Positions 39,858-49,688 are shown, counted from the first letter of the stretch. The stretch: 64,000 nt of DNA from Methylococcales bacterium (GCA_026399075.1 JAPLRR010000040.1:49474-113473), one strand, 5' to 3'. The notes: generated by a model not told the origin, from the sequence alone. Numbers and translations are program-made.

Positions 39858-41156
39858 TTATTGCTGCTGTCCCAGTGACCAAAACATCGCAATTACAGCA
39901 ATTGCCATGACCGCTGTACATGCCCAGCCCAATACCGTTAGTCTGAATGAAATGACGAATTGCCCCATAACGTCCGGGCGAACCGCCATCAGGATCATTA
40001 TCACCATAATTGGTACAGAAATAACACCGTTGATGACCGCACTCCAGAAGAGTGCTTTGATTGGGTCGATTGACGTAAAACAAAGTCCGACGCCGATCAA
40101 GGTTGATAAGGCAATAATGCCATAGAAGCCTTTTGCCATTTTGGGTTTTAATTCCAGGCTATTTCGCCAATGGAATGCCCCGGCCATCGCATAAGCCGCA
40201 GAGCCGGCCAAGACAGGGATTGCCAGCAAGCCGGTACCAATGATGCCGGCACTAAACAGCCAGAAGGCAAATTCCCCTGCAATTGGACGCAGTGCTGACG
40301 CCGCCTGCGCCGATGTATGAATGTCAGTCACGCCATTTAGATGAAGGGTGACTGCGGTTGTCAAAATAATAAAGAATGCGACCAAGTTGGAAAATCCCAT
40401 GCCGATAACCGTATCGACCTTAATGCGACGAAAGTTGGCACTCGCTTGGTCGGGGGCATCCTTCAGCTTTCTTGCCAGCGGATCGGCGTGCTCTTCCTCA
40501 ACTTCTTGTGATGCCTGCCAGAAGAACAGGTAAGGGCTAATGGTGGTTCCAAATACGGCGACGACGGTGGTGATATATTCCGGCTTCCATGACAAATGTG
40601 GCAACACGGTATTTATCAGAACCTGCGGCCATGGTATGTGCACAACAAATACAGTGGCAACGTACGCGAGTAATGCCAAAGTGAGCCATTTCAGGATGCG
40701 CACATAACGGCTATAGGGAATAAACATTTGCAGCAACAGGGAGGCTACGCCAAAGCCTATGATATACAGGTGGGTAAAACCTCCTACCATCAGTTTCAAG
40801 GCAGCCGCCATGGCGGCCACATCAGCAGCGATATTGATCGTGTTGGCGATTAGCAGAAGTCCGACAATCGCATACAGCAGTCCGGCAGGATAATGTTGGC
40901 GAATATTTGTGGCCAAGCCATGGCCACTGACCCGGCCGATTTCGGCGCTAATCACCTGGATGCCAACCATGAGTGGATAGGTAAGCAACACAGTCCACAG
41001 CATGTTGAAGCCAAACTGCGCGCCCGCCTGCGAATAGGTGGTGATGCCACTGGGGTCATCATCGGCGGCCCCGGTAATCAAACCTGGGCCAAGCTTCTTT
41101 AACCAAGATTTTTGACTTACGTCCTTACCCTTTTCTGTATTCCCTTCATGTGGCAT
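39858..41156 (-). CDS. NRAMP-like divalent metal transporter with altered metal-site motifs
   Basis: 432 residues from ATG 41156, preceded by CAGGA at 5 bases; the open frame to 41213 lacks a start signal. About eleven membrane helices. Helix 1 reads ADDDPSGITTYSQAGAQFG, where classical Mn/Fe transporters have DPGN, and helix 6 reads FGTTISPYLFFWQASQE, where they have a MPHN-like motif. The metal-coordinating Met and Asn are therefore not conserved, so the ion may not be Mn or Fe; magnesium-type NRAMP-related proteins are an alternative. Downstream of hpnA on the same strand. Confidence 0.85.
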   Translation of the reverse strand: MPHEGNTEKGKDVSQKSWLKKLGPGLITGAADDDPSGITTYSQAGAQFGFNMLWTVLLTYPLMVGIQVISAEIGRVSGHGLATNIRQHYPAGLLYAIVGLLLIANTINIAADVAAMAAALKLMVGGFTHLYIIGFGVASLLLQMFIPYSRYVRILKWLTLALLAYVATVFVVHIPWPQVLINTVLPHLSWKPEYITTVVAVFGTTISPYLFFWQASQEVEEEHADPLARKLKDAPDQASANFRRIKVDTVIGMGFSNLVAFFIILTTAVTLHLNGVTDIHTSAQAASALRPIAGEFAFWLFSAGIIGTGLLAIPVLAGSAAYAMAGAFHWRNSLELKPKMAKGFYGIIALSTLIGVGLCFTSIDPIKALFWSAVINGVISVPIMVIMILMAVRPDVMGQFVISFRLTVLGWACTAVMAIAVIAMFWSLGQQQ

Positions 41157-41224
41157 GGTGTTCCTGATTAAGGCCGAAAAGTATTTGCCCGCTTGATATT
41201 TTGTGCGGCACAATCCGCTTAAAA

Positions 41225-42253
41225 CTATTGTTGCGCCATATCCACGCTGTCTAATTGCAGATTAGCCGCACAATAACCATTTTGTGCAAACCAAACTATC
41301 GCATCATTAATTGCTTCAACTGCGGGGCGATACTGGTAATTTAATTCGCGCACAGCTTTAGCACTGGAAAAATACATTAACCTTTTCGCCATGCGTACGC
41401 CGTCAACCGTCGCACGAGGTTCTGTGCCCGTCAATTTGGCGGTTTTTTCCATTAGCCATGCAATAGGCAAAACTAGATTTTGTGCCAAACGCATGCGTTT
41501 TGTGGGTTTGTCAGTCAATTTATCAATCGTGGTTAAAATTTGTAGCAAACTCATATTTTCACCGCCTAATACATAGCGTTCGCCTGCCTGGCCTTTTTTA
41601 AAGGCGGCTAAATGGCCTTTAGCCACATCATCAACATGCGCAACATTAAGCCCTGTCGCCACATAAGCAGGCATACGCCCCAGTAAAGTGTCCAGCACAA
41701 TACGACCCGTTGGCGTGGGCTTGATATCGCAAGGGCCTATGGGTGTAGAGGGGTTGACGATGACCAAGGGCAATTGATAGCGGTCAGTGAGCTGTTGGAC
41801 GACTTGTTCGGCGAGAAATTTTGAGCGTTTGTAATGCCCAGTCATCATGCACAAGGAGGATGGCGTGGTTTCATCAGCAGGGCTGCCGTTTTGGTTAAAT
41901 CCTAAAGTCGCTACGCTGCTGGTGTAAACTATGCGGCCGATGCCCGCATCGGCGGCAGCAAGGATAAGTGATTGTGTGCCTTGGACGTTGGTGGCATACA
42001 TGGCTTGGGGGTCGGGTATCCACAAGCGGTAATCGGCAGCGACGTGGAATAAGTTGGTGCAACCTTTGACGGCATGTTTTAATGAATCGGCATCACGTAA
42101 GTCACCGAGGCATATTTCTACTGGGTAATGATGGATGTTGCCCCAATCGCTATTCTTCCTCAGCAATACCCGTACGTCATGCCCTGCTGCCAGCAACTGC
42201 CGCATTACCGCAGAGCCTAAAAAACCATTTGCCCCTGTTAGCAGTGTTTTCAT
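41225..42253 (-). CDS. hpnA: Hopanoid-associated sugar epimerase HpnA
   Basis: NAD-dependent epimerase/dehydratase (extended SDR). ATG 42253 gives 342 residues beginning MKTLLTGANGFLGSAVMRQL (Rossmann GxxGxxG). Catalytic YxxxK is GHYKRSKFLAE with the Ser in VYTSSVATLG. VNPSTPIGPCDIKPTPTGRI and FHVAADYRLW match HpnA. HpnA commonly accompanies hopanoid synthesis genes, but none other is in this window, so its role in hopanoid side-chain chemistry is by family only. Confidence 0.9.
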   Translation of the reverse strand: MKTLLTGANGFLGSAVMRQLLAAGHDVRVLLRKNSDWGNIHHYPVEICLGDLRDADSLKHAVKGCTNLFHVAADYRLWIPDPQAMYATNVQGTQSLILAAADAGIGRIVYTSSVATLGFNQNGSPADETTPSSLCMMTGHYKRSKFLAEQVVQQLTDRYQLPLVIVNPSTPIGPCDIKPTPTGRIVLDTLLGRMPAYVATGLNVAHVDDVAKGHLAAFKKGQAGERYVLGGENMSLLQILTTIDKLTDKPTKRMRLAQNLVLPIAWLMEKTAKLTGTEPRATVDGVRMAKRLMYFSSAKAVRELNYQYRPAVEAINDAIVWFAQNGYCAANLQLDSVDMAQQ

Positions 42254-42827
42254 GTGTGATTCCATCAATTGGGTTGGGAGATTGCTAAGCCCTGGATAGC
42301 ACTTGGCTTATTAGATGCTGGGAGCACGGTGGGTACTGGGTATTCCCGCAATACTTGCTTTACAAAAGCGATATCACAGTAAACGCTGAGGGGCTTGCCG
42401 TCTGTGCGTTAGCGAACATTATTGTGTTAAGTTCATTTGGCTCAATTGGATTTATGTTTCGTGGTGCAAAAATATTTTAACCATTGTTTGGAGAGGCTGA
42501 AGGCGTGACATTCGCGGCTAAAGCCGCTCCCACACAAGTGAACATTGTTAAGAAACTTATGGACACCTACTTATTGCGATTCTTTTTGATACACCTTAGC
42601 ATCGCATGGTTTAACCCGCTATTTTTGAAGTAGCCTGTTCCCTGCCAACTTTAAATCCCCCTTTTCATCATGGCATGATGATCGGTGAGCTTGAAAGCCC
42701 CATTGTTTTTTTAATAGGTAGCTGAAAAATGGAACAGTTCCTGCTTAAGCTATCGTATGCTGCTTATCAATACGGTCCCCCGTGTTGTAAAAGCCAACCT
42801 AACCATCGGCCAATAGGAACAAATATT
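42254..42827. other. Divergent promoter region between hpnA and the transglutaminase/amidoligase gene
   Basis: 574 bases without a supported gene; includes a REP-like palindrome (42511-42534). The open frame of the next gene extends back to 42729 but that part has no ribosome-binding site and no family resemblance. Confidence 0.5.
42511..42534. repeat. REP-like palindrome
   Basis: TTCGCGGCTAAAGCCGCTCC followed by CACA: arms GCGGCT (42514-42519) and AGCCGC (42522-42527) with a 2-base loop and the CTCCCACA tail known from Pseudomonas-type REP sequences. A truncated REP-associated transposase lies at 63 kb in this window. Confidence 0.6.
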
Positions 42828-45800
42828 ATGACCATCCGCGTCGCCCTCCGTCACCATACGGTTTATAACTTCGATAGGCCAGTATCGTTGTCGCCCCATG
42901 TTTTCCGGCTACGTCCGGCGGTGCATAGCCGGACACCGATTAAGGCGTATACCTTGCGTATCGAGCCAAAAAACCATTTTATCAATTGGCAACAGGATCC
43001 GTTTGGCAACATTTTAGCCCGTGTCGTGTTTCCAGATAAATGTGAAAGGCTCAGCGTTGAGGTTGAAGTGATTGCCGATATGACGGTCATCAACCCATTT
43101 GATTTTTTTGTTGAAGACTACGCCGAAACCTATCCATTTGCTTACGATGCCCTGACCCTCAAAGAGCTGCAACCATATTTGGAAGTCACTGAAAAAGGCC
43201 CCTTATTATTGCAATGGGTCAAGGGTTTGGATGCCAGTAAGCGTTCCATTAATGATTTTCTGGTCGATATTAACCGCCAAGTTTTTGCCGCCATTAGCTA
43301 TAACATCCGCATGGAAGTGGGTATCCAAACTTGTGAGGAAACGCTGGACATGCGCAGTGGTTCGTGCCGGGATTCGGCATGGCTGCTGGTGTTGACGCTG
43401 CGTCATCTGGGCTTGGCGGCGCGTTTTGTGTCCGGTTATTTGGTGCAGTTGACCTCGGATATTAAATCCTTGGACGGGCCGTCGGGGCCAGAACAGGATT
43501 TTACGGATTTACATGCTTGGACAGAAGTCTATATACCCGGCGCTGGTTGGATAGGGCTAGATCCGACCTCCGGCCTGCTGGCGGGCGAAGGCCATATTCC
43601 CTTGGCTTGTACGCCTGATCCCGCCAGTGCCGCACCGGTAACGGGCGGTACTGACAAATGTGAAGTGGAGTTTGAATTCAGCAACACAGTGATGCGCTTG
43701 CACGAAGATCCACGTGTAACCAAACCTTATACCGATGAGCAATGGTATCGCATTGATGCGTTAGGGCAGGCGGTTGATAAGCTGTTAATTGAAGACGATG
43801 TCAGGTTGACTATGGGCGGCGAACCCACCTTTGTGTCCGTCGATGATATGGAAGGTGATGAATGGAATACGCTCGCTGATGGTGCAAACAAGCGTGAACG
43901 CGCACAACAATTGACCATCCGGCTGAGGGATGTGTTCGCAAAAGGGGCTATGTTGCATTACGGTCAAGGCAAATGGTATCCGGGCGAAGCGTTGCCGCGT
44001 TGGCAATATGGTATTTTTTGGCGCAAGGACAACACCCCCATTTGGCGTAACCCAGCTTTGTTGGCGGATATTAGCAAAGATTATGGGCATACCGCCAAGC
44101 AGGCGCAAAAATTTATCGGGCAGCTGGGGCAACGCTTAGGTTTACCTTCCAAGTATATTGTCACGGCATTTGAAGATAGTTTTTATTATCTCTGGCAAGA
44201 AGGCACTATCCCGGAAAACATTAACCCGTTAAAGAACAACCTAAAAGATTCCATTGAACGCAAAACCTTAGCAAAGCTATTGGATAGCGGATTGGATCAG
44301 CCTATAGGCTTTACTTTGCCGTTAAAGTGGGACGCATTCCGGCAAACCTGGAAAAGCGGGCCTTGGGAGTTTAGGCGCGGCCCAATGTTCCTGATACCCG
44401 GCAATTCCCCGATGGGGATGCGCTTGCCTTTGGCCAGCCTACCTTGGGTTGCGCCAGATAAGCGTGACACCCAAGAGCCACAAAGCCTGTTTGAAGATTT
44501 ACCGGAGCTGGGTGATTATTACGGTGAAGTTGCCCGTCGCTATAGCCATATTGAAACCAAAGGCATTGACCATCCTGAAATCGTTGGCCAAGAATTTGGC
44601 GACCTGGACAATGTGGACGTTGAAGTGCCGCACACGGCATTGTGCATAGAGCCTAGGGATGGCCGCCTGTATATCTTTATGCCACCGTTGACCTCGCTGG
44701 AACATTATCTGGAATTGGTGGCTGCCATTGAGGCTACGGCGGAAAATCTGGCTTTGCCAGTGGTGCTGGAAGGTTATGAGCCGCCGCGTGATTACCGTGT
44801 TGAGCGGTTAATGGTCACGCCTGATCCAGGGGTCATAGAAGTCAATATCCACCCATCAAAAACGTGGCAGGAATTGGTGGATAAAACCACAATCCTTTAT
44901 GATCAAGCGCACCAAACCCGTCTAGGCACTGAAAAGTTTATGCAGGATGGCCGGCATACAGGCACGGGTGGCGGTAACCATATCACCATGGGTGCTGAAA
45001 TGCCAACCGATAGCCCCTTATTGCGCCGTCCCGATCTATTACGCAGTTTGGTGACTTATTGGCAGCACCACCCAGGCTTATCCTATTTGTTTTCAGGCAT
45101 GTTTATCGGCCCGACCAGCCAAGCGCCACGTGTTGATGAAGGCCGTGATGAAAAGCTCTATGAGTTGGAAATTGCCTTCCAACAAATGCCGGAAGGCGAA
45201 ACACCCGCGCCGTGGCTGGTTGACCGTTTGTTACGCCATTTGTTGACGGATATAACAGGCAACACCCACCGTTCAGAATTTTGTATTGATAAATTGTATT
45301 CACCGGACAGCTCCACAGGTCGCTTAGGAATATTAGAGCTACGCGCGTTTGAAATGCCGCCCCATGCCCGAATGTCACTGGTGCAAACCCTGTTGCTGCG
45401 GTCATTGATCGCTTGGTTTTGGCGTGAACCCTATAAGCACGATTTGGTGCGATGGGGGACAGAGCTGCATGACCGTTTTATGTTGCCGCATTATGTCCGT
45501 GAAGATTTGAAACAAGTCACCAAAGACCTGCAACGTGCTGGTTTTGGCTTTGAACTGGAATGGCTGGAGCCGTTTTTTGAATTCCGTTTCCCGCGCTATG
45601 GCAACACCCTGATTGATGGTATGGATTTGGAATTGCGTTTTGCCATTGAGCCGTGGCATGTGTTGGGAGAAGAAGTTAGCAGTACTGGCACAGCGCGTTA
45701 TGTGGACTCGTCAGTGGAGCGGCTACAAGTCTCGGTTACTGGCTTTACGGAAGGCCGCTATGTCATCAGCTGTAACGGCAGGCGTTTGCCGCTGCGCAAT

Positions 45801-46232
45801 ACCGGCCGAAAAGGCGAATATATCGCCGGGGTGCGCTATCGGGCTTGGCAACCGCCATCAGCCTTGCATCCTACGATAGCCCCCCACACACCCTTGGTTT
45901 TTGATGTGATCGACACTTGGAACGGCCATTCAGTCGGCGGTTGTACTTATTATGTCGCCCATCCGGGTGGCCGTAGTTACGACGATTTCCCGGTCAATGA
46001 CTATGCCGCAGAAACGAGGCGCATGACCCGTTTTTGGGATTATGGCCATACCCCGGGGGTTATCATCCGTCCGCCGCTGGCGTCTTCAAACGTTGCAGCC
46101 TCAGAGCAACCGTTGCTGGCTTCATTCAGCAGCACGGATGCGCCGCCAAGGGCAATGGCGCCGCCACTTGAAGAGCTAAGTGAAGAATATCCGTTTACCT
46201 TGGATTTGCGTCATCGTAACCGATACTTTTAA
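42828..46232 (+). CDS. Transglutaminase-like / DUF2126 putative amidoligase
   Basis: 1134 residues from ATG 42828, preceded by AGGA; the conserved start is MTIRVALRHHTVYNF. Residues about 1-290 form a bacterial transglutaminase-like domain with Cys in MRSGSCRDSAWLLV (about 183), His in DLHAWTEVYIPG (about 229) and Asp in GLDPTSG. From about 320 (LTMGGEPTFVSVDDMEGDEW) to the end is DUF2126, annotated in Pfam as a putative amidoligase of the glutamine synthetase-like fold; HTGTGGGNHITMGA and FSGMFIGPTSQAPRVDEGR belong to it. Predicted to join peptide or amino-acid units, with the N-terminal thiol enzyme cleaving or transferring. First gene of the Anbu-linked region; divergent from hpnA. Confidence 0.88.
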   Translation: MTIRVALRHHTVYNFDRPVSLSPHVFRLRPAVHSRTPIKAYTLRIEPKNHFINWQQDPFGNILARVVFPDKCERLSVEVEVIADMTVINPFDFFVEDYAETYPFAYDALTLKELQPYLEVTEKGPLLLQWVKGLDASKRSINDFLVDINRQVFAAISYNIRMEVGIQTCEETLDMRSGSCRDSAWLLVLTLRHLGLAARFVSGYLVQLTSDIKSLDGPSGPEQDFTDLHAWTEVYIPGAGWIGLDPTSGLLAGEGHIPLACTPDPASAAPVTGGTDKCEVEFEFSNTVMRLHEDPRVTKPYTDEQWYRIDALGQAVDKLLIEDDVRLTMGGEPTFVSVDDMEGDEWNTLADGANKRERAQQLTIRLRDVFAKGAMLHYGQGKWYPGEALPRWQYGIFWRKDNTPIWRNPALLADISKDYGHTAKQAQKFIGQLGQRLGLPSKYIVTAFEDSFYYLWQEGTIPENINPLKNNLKDSIERKTLAKLLDSGLDQPIGFTLPLKWDAFRQTWKSGPWEFRRGPMFLIPGNSPMGMRLPLASLPWVAPDKRDTQEPQSLFEDLPELGDYYGEVARRYSHIETKGIDHPEIVGQEFGDLDNVDVEVPHTALCIEPRDGRLYIFMPPLTSLEHYLELVAAIEATAENLALPVVLEGYEPPRDYRVERLMVTPDPGVIEVNIHPSKTWQELVDKTTILYDQAHQTRLGTEKFMQDGRHTGTGGGNHITMGAEMPTDSPLLRRPDLLRSLVTYWQHHPGLSYLFSGMFIGPTSQAPRVDEGRDEKLYELEIAFQQMPEGETPAPWLVDRLLRHLLTDITGNTHRSEFCIDKLYSPDSSTGRLGILELRAFEMPPHARMSLVQTLLLRSLIAWFWREPYKHDLVRWGTELHDRFMLPHYVREDLKQVTKDLQRAGFGFELEWLEPFFEFRFPRYGNTLIDGMDLELRFAIEPWHVLGEEVSSTGTARYVDSSVERLQVSVTGFTEGRYVISCNGRRLPLRNTGRKGEYIAGVRYRAWQPPSALHPTIAPHTPLVFDVIDTWNGHSVGGCTYYVAHPGGRSYDDFPVNDYAAETRRMTRFWDYGHTPGVIIRPPLASSNVAASEQPLLASFSSTDAPPRAMAPPLEELSEEYPFTLDLRHRNRYF

Positions 46233-46385
46233 TGCCGGGTTAGCCCTCGGTTTTACAGTGGGCAATGCTTTTTTACGCAAGAATCTGAGAAATATAAGAC
46301 AATAGGCCCCTATTTTAGGGTGCGTGACTGACCTGTATCGAGCAATCCGCTAAAGACAATGACACATTCTTAAGGAGATTAATAA

Positions 46386-47690
46386 ATGAGCGATAAACTA
46401 AAAGTGCTATCCCCGGCAATTTTGACGCTAGAAGACAAGACCTATTCCTTGCCGACCTACATGGGGGTTGAGGGTGAGAAAGCCATTGATATTACCAAGC
46501 TGCGCAGCCAAACTGGCTATGTGACATTGGATGATGGTTATGGCAACACGGGGGCTTGTGAAAGCGCCATCACCTATATCGACGGTGAAAAGGGCATACT
46601 GCGCTACCGTGGCTATCCCATAGAAGAATTGGCCGCCCATTCGCGTTTTGTCGAGGTGTCTTATTTGCTGCTTTACGGTGAATTGCCCACGGCTGAACAA
46701 TTGTTGAAATTTTCAACCCGGCTTAATGAATCATCTATCATCCATGAAGACGTGCATCATTTTTTCAACGGCTTCCCACGCGGCTCCCATCCTATGGGCA
46801 TATTGGCAACAATGGTTGCCTCCTTGTCCACGTTTTACCCAGTGCCTGACCAGTTGGATGAAGCCACAGAAATCCAGATTGTTGCCAATTTGGTCTCCCA
46901 AGTTCGTACCATTGCGGCTTTTTCCTATAAAAAGTCCATCGGTGAGCCGCTGGTTTACCCATCTATCAAATACAAATACACCAGCAATTTTTTGAACATG
47001 ATGTTCTCGTCACCAGTGCGTGATTATCAGCTTGACCCGGACATCGTCCGTGCCATTGACATGCTGCTTATCCTTCATGCTGACCATGAGCAAAACTGTA
47101 GCACGTCGTCTGTACGCACGGCGGGTTCCAGCATGGCGAATGTCTATGCGGTCATCACCGCAGGGATTGCCGCATTGTGGGGGCCGCGCCACGGTGGTGC
47201 GAACCAGGAAGTGATCAAAATGTTGGAACAAATCCATGCTGAAGGCGGTGATGGCACAGAGTTTATCAACCAAGCCAAAGACAAAAACTCAGGCCGCCGT
47301 TTGATGGGCTTTGGGCATCGGGTTTATAAAAACTTTGATCCCCGTGCCTTGGTGTTAAAAGAACATTGCGACAAGTTGCTCAACAAGCCCGGCGTCAACG
47401 ACCCTTTGCTGGACATCGCCAGAAAACTGGAAGAAATTGCCCTTAAAGATGATTACTTCATTTCGCGCAAACTGTATCCGAATGTTGATTTTTATTCCGG
47501 GCTTATTTTGCGTGCGGCTGGCATCCCGACCAATATGTTCACCGTATTGTTCGCCATAGGCCGTATGCCCGGATGGTTGGCGCATTGGCGCGAAATGATC
47601 CATGGCGAACAAGTCACCATCTACCGTCCGCGCCAAATCTATACCGGCGAAACATTGCGGCATTATCAGGACATTAACCAACGGGCTTGA
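46386..47690 (+). CDS. gltA: Citrate synthase (type II)
   Basis: Condenses oxaloacetate and acetyl-CoA to citrate in the TCA cycle. 434 residues, typical of the hexameric Gram-negative type. Active-site segments: LHADHEQNCSTSSVR, WGPRHGGANQEV (catalytic His), GFGHRVYKNFDPRA (second His) and NVDFYSGLILRAAGIP (catalytic Asp). An excellent ribosome-binding site (TAAGGAG, 8 bases upstream). Separate from the flanking amidoligase genes in function. Confidence 0.98.
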   Translation: MSDKLKVLSPAILTLEDKTYSLPTYMGVEGEKAIDITKLRSQTGYVTLDDGYGNTGACESAITYIDGEKGILRYRGYPIEELAAHSRFVEVSYLLLYGELPTAEQLLKFSTRLNESSIIHEDVHHFFNGFPRGSHPMGILATMVASLSTFYPVPDQLDEATEIQIVANLVSQVRTIAAFSYKKSIGEPLVYPSIKYKYTSNFLNMMFSSPVRDYQLDPDIVRAIDMLLILHADHEQNCSTSSVRTAGSSMANVYAVITAGIAALWGPRHGGANQEVIKMLEQIHAEGGDGTEFINQAKDKNSGRRLMGFGHRVYKNFDPRALVLKEHCDKLLNKPGVNDPLLDIARKLEEIALKDDYFISRKLYPNVDFYSGLILRAAGIPTNMFTVLFAIGRMPGWLAHWREMIHGEQVTIYRPRQIYTGETLRHYQDINQRA

Positions 47691-47706
47691 TTTATTAAAT
47701 GGGAAG

Positions 47707-47733
47707 CGGGTGTTAATGTTCCATTAACGCCCG
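47707..47733. terminator. Hairpin between gltA and the convergent gene
   Basis: Arms 47707-47718 and 47722-47733 pair over 12 bp with one wobble and a TTC loop; no long T-run on either side. Located 17 bases after the gltA stop and facing a convergent gene, it may act in both directions. Confidence 0.6.
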
Positions 47734-47781
47734 TTAAACAGCTGCCAGCGTGGATACGGGTTTTTCAGGCGGCCGCGTAAA

Positions 47782-48018
47782 TTAGCCGATTTTCATCAGG
47801 CCCAGAATGGCAATCAAGGCCCAAACCACATTCAGCCAGAACAAAGGCAGGGCTTTATTATGCTTGGCATTGGCAACCATACATAAGGCGCCTGCCAGAT
47901 TCAACAGATGGTAGGACGCTGAGTTGGCGGCAAAAAACTTAAGGGTGAGCAACAAATAAGCACTGACAATCAGGCAAAACCCCAGCCAGCCAATTTGTTC
48001 ATACTGTTTCTTGGTCAT
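47782..48018 (-). CDS. Small membrane protein (CBU_0592-like)
   Basis: 78 residues with three hydrophobic stretches (WLGFCLIVSAYLLLTLKFF, YHLLNLAGALCMVAN, FWLNVVWALIAILGLMKIG). It resembles the small CBU_0592-like membrane protein family; no function is known. Placed 36 bases after the Anbu-like gene on the same strand, so possibly the last gene of that operon. Confidence 0.72.
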   Translation of the reverse strand: MTKKQYEQIGWLGFCLIVSAYLLLTLKFFAANSASYHLLNLAGALCMVANAKHNKALPLFWLNVVWALIAILGLMKIG

Positions 48019-48054
48019 GGAGGGTTAGGGTGATGGCGCACTGGTTTTAACGGA

Positions 48055-48810
48055 TTACAAATTCACCCGCATCGGCCTGACTGTGCCCTTGTCCAAGGTG
48101 GGCAGGGCCGCTATCGCTTCACGTAGCTTGGTTTCCCAATTGCGCCTCAGCTGGAGCATATAGTCGTCATCATCGTCAAAACAATAATACTCATCCAAGC
48201 TAAAGCTGTCTTTCCGGTAAATCAACATTTCCACGGGTGAGCCGACACTGGCGTTACTGCGGATGGTGGAGTCCATCGATACCAAACAACAGCGGGCAGC
48301 TTCGTCTATGGACGTGTTTAATTTAAGGAAACGGTCCAATATCGGTTTGCCGTATTTGCTTTCGCCAATTTGTAAAAACGGTGTGTTGGCCGAACTGGTG
48401 ATGCTGTTGCCTTCCGCATAGACCATATAGGCCCCATGCGGGTCGTCGCCTATTTGCCCGGCCAAAATAAAGCTGGCGGAGGGGTTGAACGCGGAAGGGC
48501 CTTGAGCACCTAGGTGCTGCTTCTGTTTTTCAACGCTGACATGGCCTAAGTATTCCGCCGCCTCAAACAAGCTTTCCACATTGTTAAAATTGATTTTGGC
48601 GTTTTTGATTTTATCGCGGTGCAACTGTTCTAAAACCGCTTGGGTGGTGGCAAGGTTACCCGCACACAGCAAGACAATTTTACGGTCGCTATGGGTGTCA
48701 AAGGCGTGCATTTTGCCGTGCGTGCTGACGTTATCAATACCCGCATTGGTCCTGGAATCAGAAACCAAAATAAGTCCTTCGTTTATAGAAGCTGCAATAC
48801 AATAAGTCAT
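48055..48810 (-). CDS. Anbu-type proteasome-like peptidase
   Basis: 251 residues. Begins MTYCIAASINEGL, with Thr2 as the predicted N-terminal nucleophile after Met removal, LVSDSRTNAGID (Asp of the triad) and STHGKMHAF (Lys of the triad), the arrangement of Ntn-hydrolases of the Anbu (ancestral beta subunit) family. SFILAGQIGD and LVSMDSTIRSNASVGSPVEM are also family-typical. Predicted to assemble into a self-compartmentalised oligomer; natural substrate unknown. Located among transglutaminase-like and amidoligase genes, as in known Anbu loci. Confidence 0.92.
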   Translation of the reverse strand: MTYCIAASINEGLILVSDSRTNAGIDNVSTHGKMHAFDTHSDRKIVLLCAGNLATTQAVLEQLHRDKIKNAKINFNNVESLFEAAEYLGHVSVEKQKQHLGAQGPSAFNPSASFILAGQIGDDPHGAYMVYAEGNSITSSANTPFLQIGESKYGKPILDRFLKLNTSIDEAARCCLVSMDSTIRSNASVGSPVEMLIYRKDSFSLDEYYCFDDDDDYMLQLRRNWETKLREAIAALPTLDKGTVRPMRVNL

Positions 48811-48845
48811 GAACGTTTAGCCATAGTAATAAAAGTTAAAATCAG

Positions 48846-49634
48846 TCAATTATCCAGTAAATCAACTTGAACGTCCATGTTGTTCAATAAACAACCCGAG
48901 CCAAATTGGTGGAATATGGACACATCTGCCGCATCGCGGCCATAAGCAATGACCACACGCCCTCCCTGCCCGTTTTGTTGGGTGGGGTCAAAGGTATGCC
49001 AACAGCCCCCCACATACGCTTCAAACCATGCGTGTAAATCCATCGGTTGCAGGTTATGCAAGTAACCGACGACTAGCCGCGCGGGTATGCTGATGCTGCG
49101 GCATAAGGCAATAGCCATTTGGGCCAGATCCCGGCATACCCCGTGGCCAAGTTGATGGACTTCAACTGCCGAGAGCGGGAATTCACTGCTGCCGGGCAAA
49201 TACTGGATAGTGTCCCTGACCCAGATGGTGATGGCATTGGCCTGCTCGTAACCCGGCAGCGCGTCCGCTGTGATTTCACGGGCAAGGTCGCCAAACCGGT
49301 CGGATTCGCAATAGCGGCTGGGTAACAGAAAGGGCAGGGTATCGTGGGGCAGGTGCTGGATTTCAACAAACCCAGCCCAAGGGCCCGCCTCAACACATTC
49401 TGTGGTCACCACCTCAGCTGAGGTATGGATGCTAAAGTCGCCGCTAGGCACCAGTAGGCGCTGGCAAGAATTGCCAAAGCTATCGGTGCTTTCCAGGATG
49501 GGCAATACGGGGTCTATGGTATAAGCCTCGTTATTGACCCATTGCTGGCAGCCCCTAAAAGGCCGCAGCATTAAAATTAATACGCTGGGCTCAGTAACTT
49601 GGAAATGCAGATCACAACTAACTTTGAGTTTCAT
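48846..49634 (-). CDS. Transglutaminase-like (papain-fold) protein
   Basis: 262 residues. The catalytic triad is seen in LGHGVCRDLAQMAIAL (Cys), MDLHAWFEAYVGG (His) and HTFDPTQQNG (Asp). An N-terminal about 110-residue beta-rich domain starts MKLKVSCDLHFQVTEPSVL. Likely a protease or amide transferase acting with the adjacent Anbu-like peptidase, whose start is 36 bases further on. No signal peptide, so cytoplasmic. Confidence 0.88.
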   Translation of the reverse strand: MKLKVSCDLHFQVTEPSVLILMLRPFRGCQQWVNNEAYTIDPVLPILESTDSFGNSCQRLLVPSGDFSIHTSAEVVTTECVEAGPWAGFVEIQHLPHDTLPFLLPSRYCESDRFGDLAREITADALPGYEQANAITIWVRDTIQYLPGSSEFPLSAVEVHQLGHGVCRDLAQMAIALCRSISIPARLVVGYLHNLQPMDLHAWFEAYVGGCWHTFDPTQQNGQGGRVVIAYGRDAADVSIFHQFGSGCLLNNMDVQVDLLDN

Positions 49635-49688
49635 AAAGTCCGGCTTGGCGAAATAGGGGCGCGGGAATAACTGGCTGGCATCGACGAA

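Noticed and set aside
39733..40125. 130-codon plus-strand frame
   Set aside because: Its 3' two thirds are antisense to the NRAMP-like gene; only the first 30 codons resemble a transposase and are reported as a scrap.
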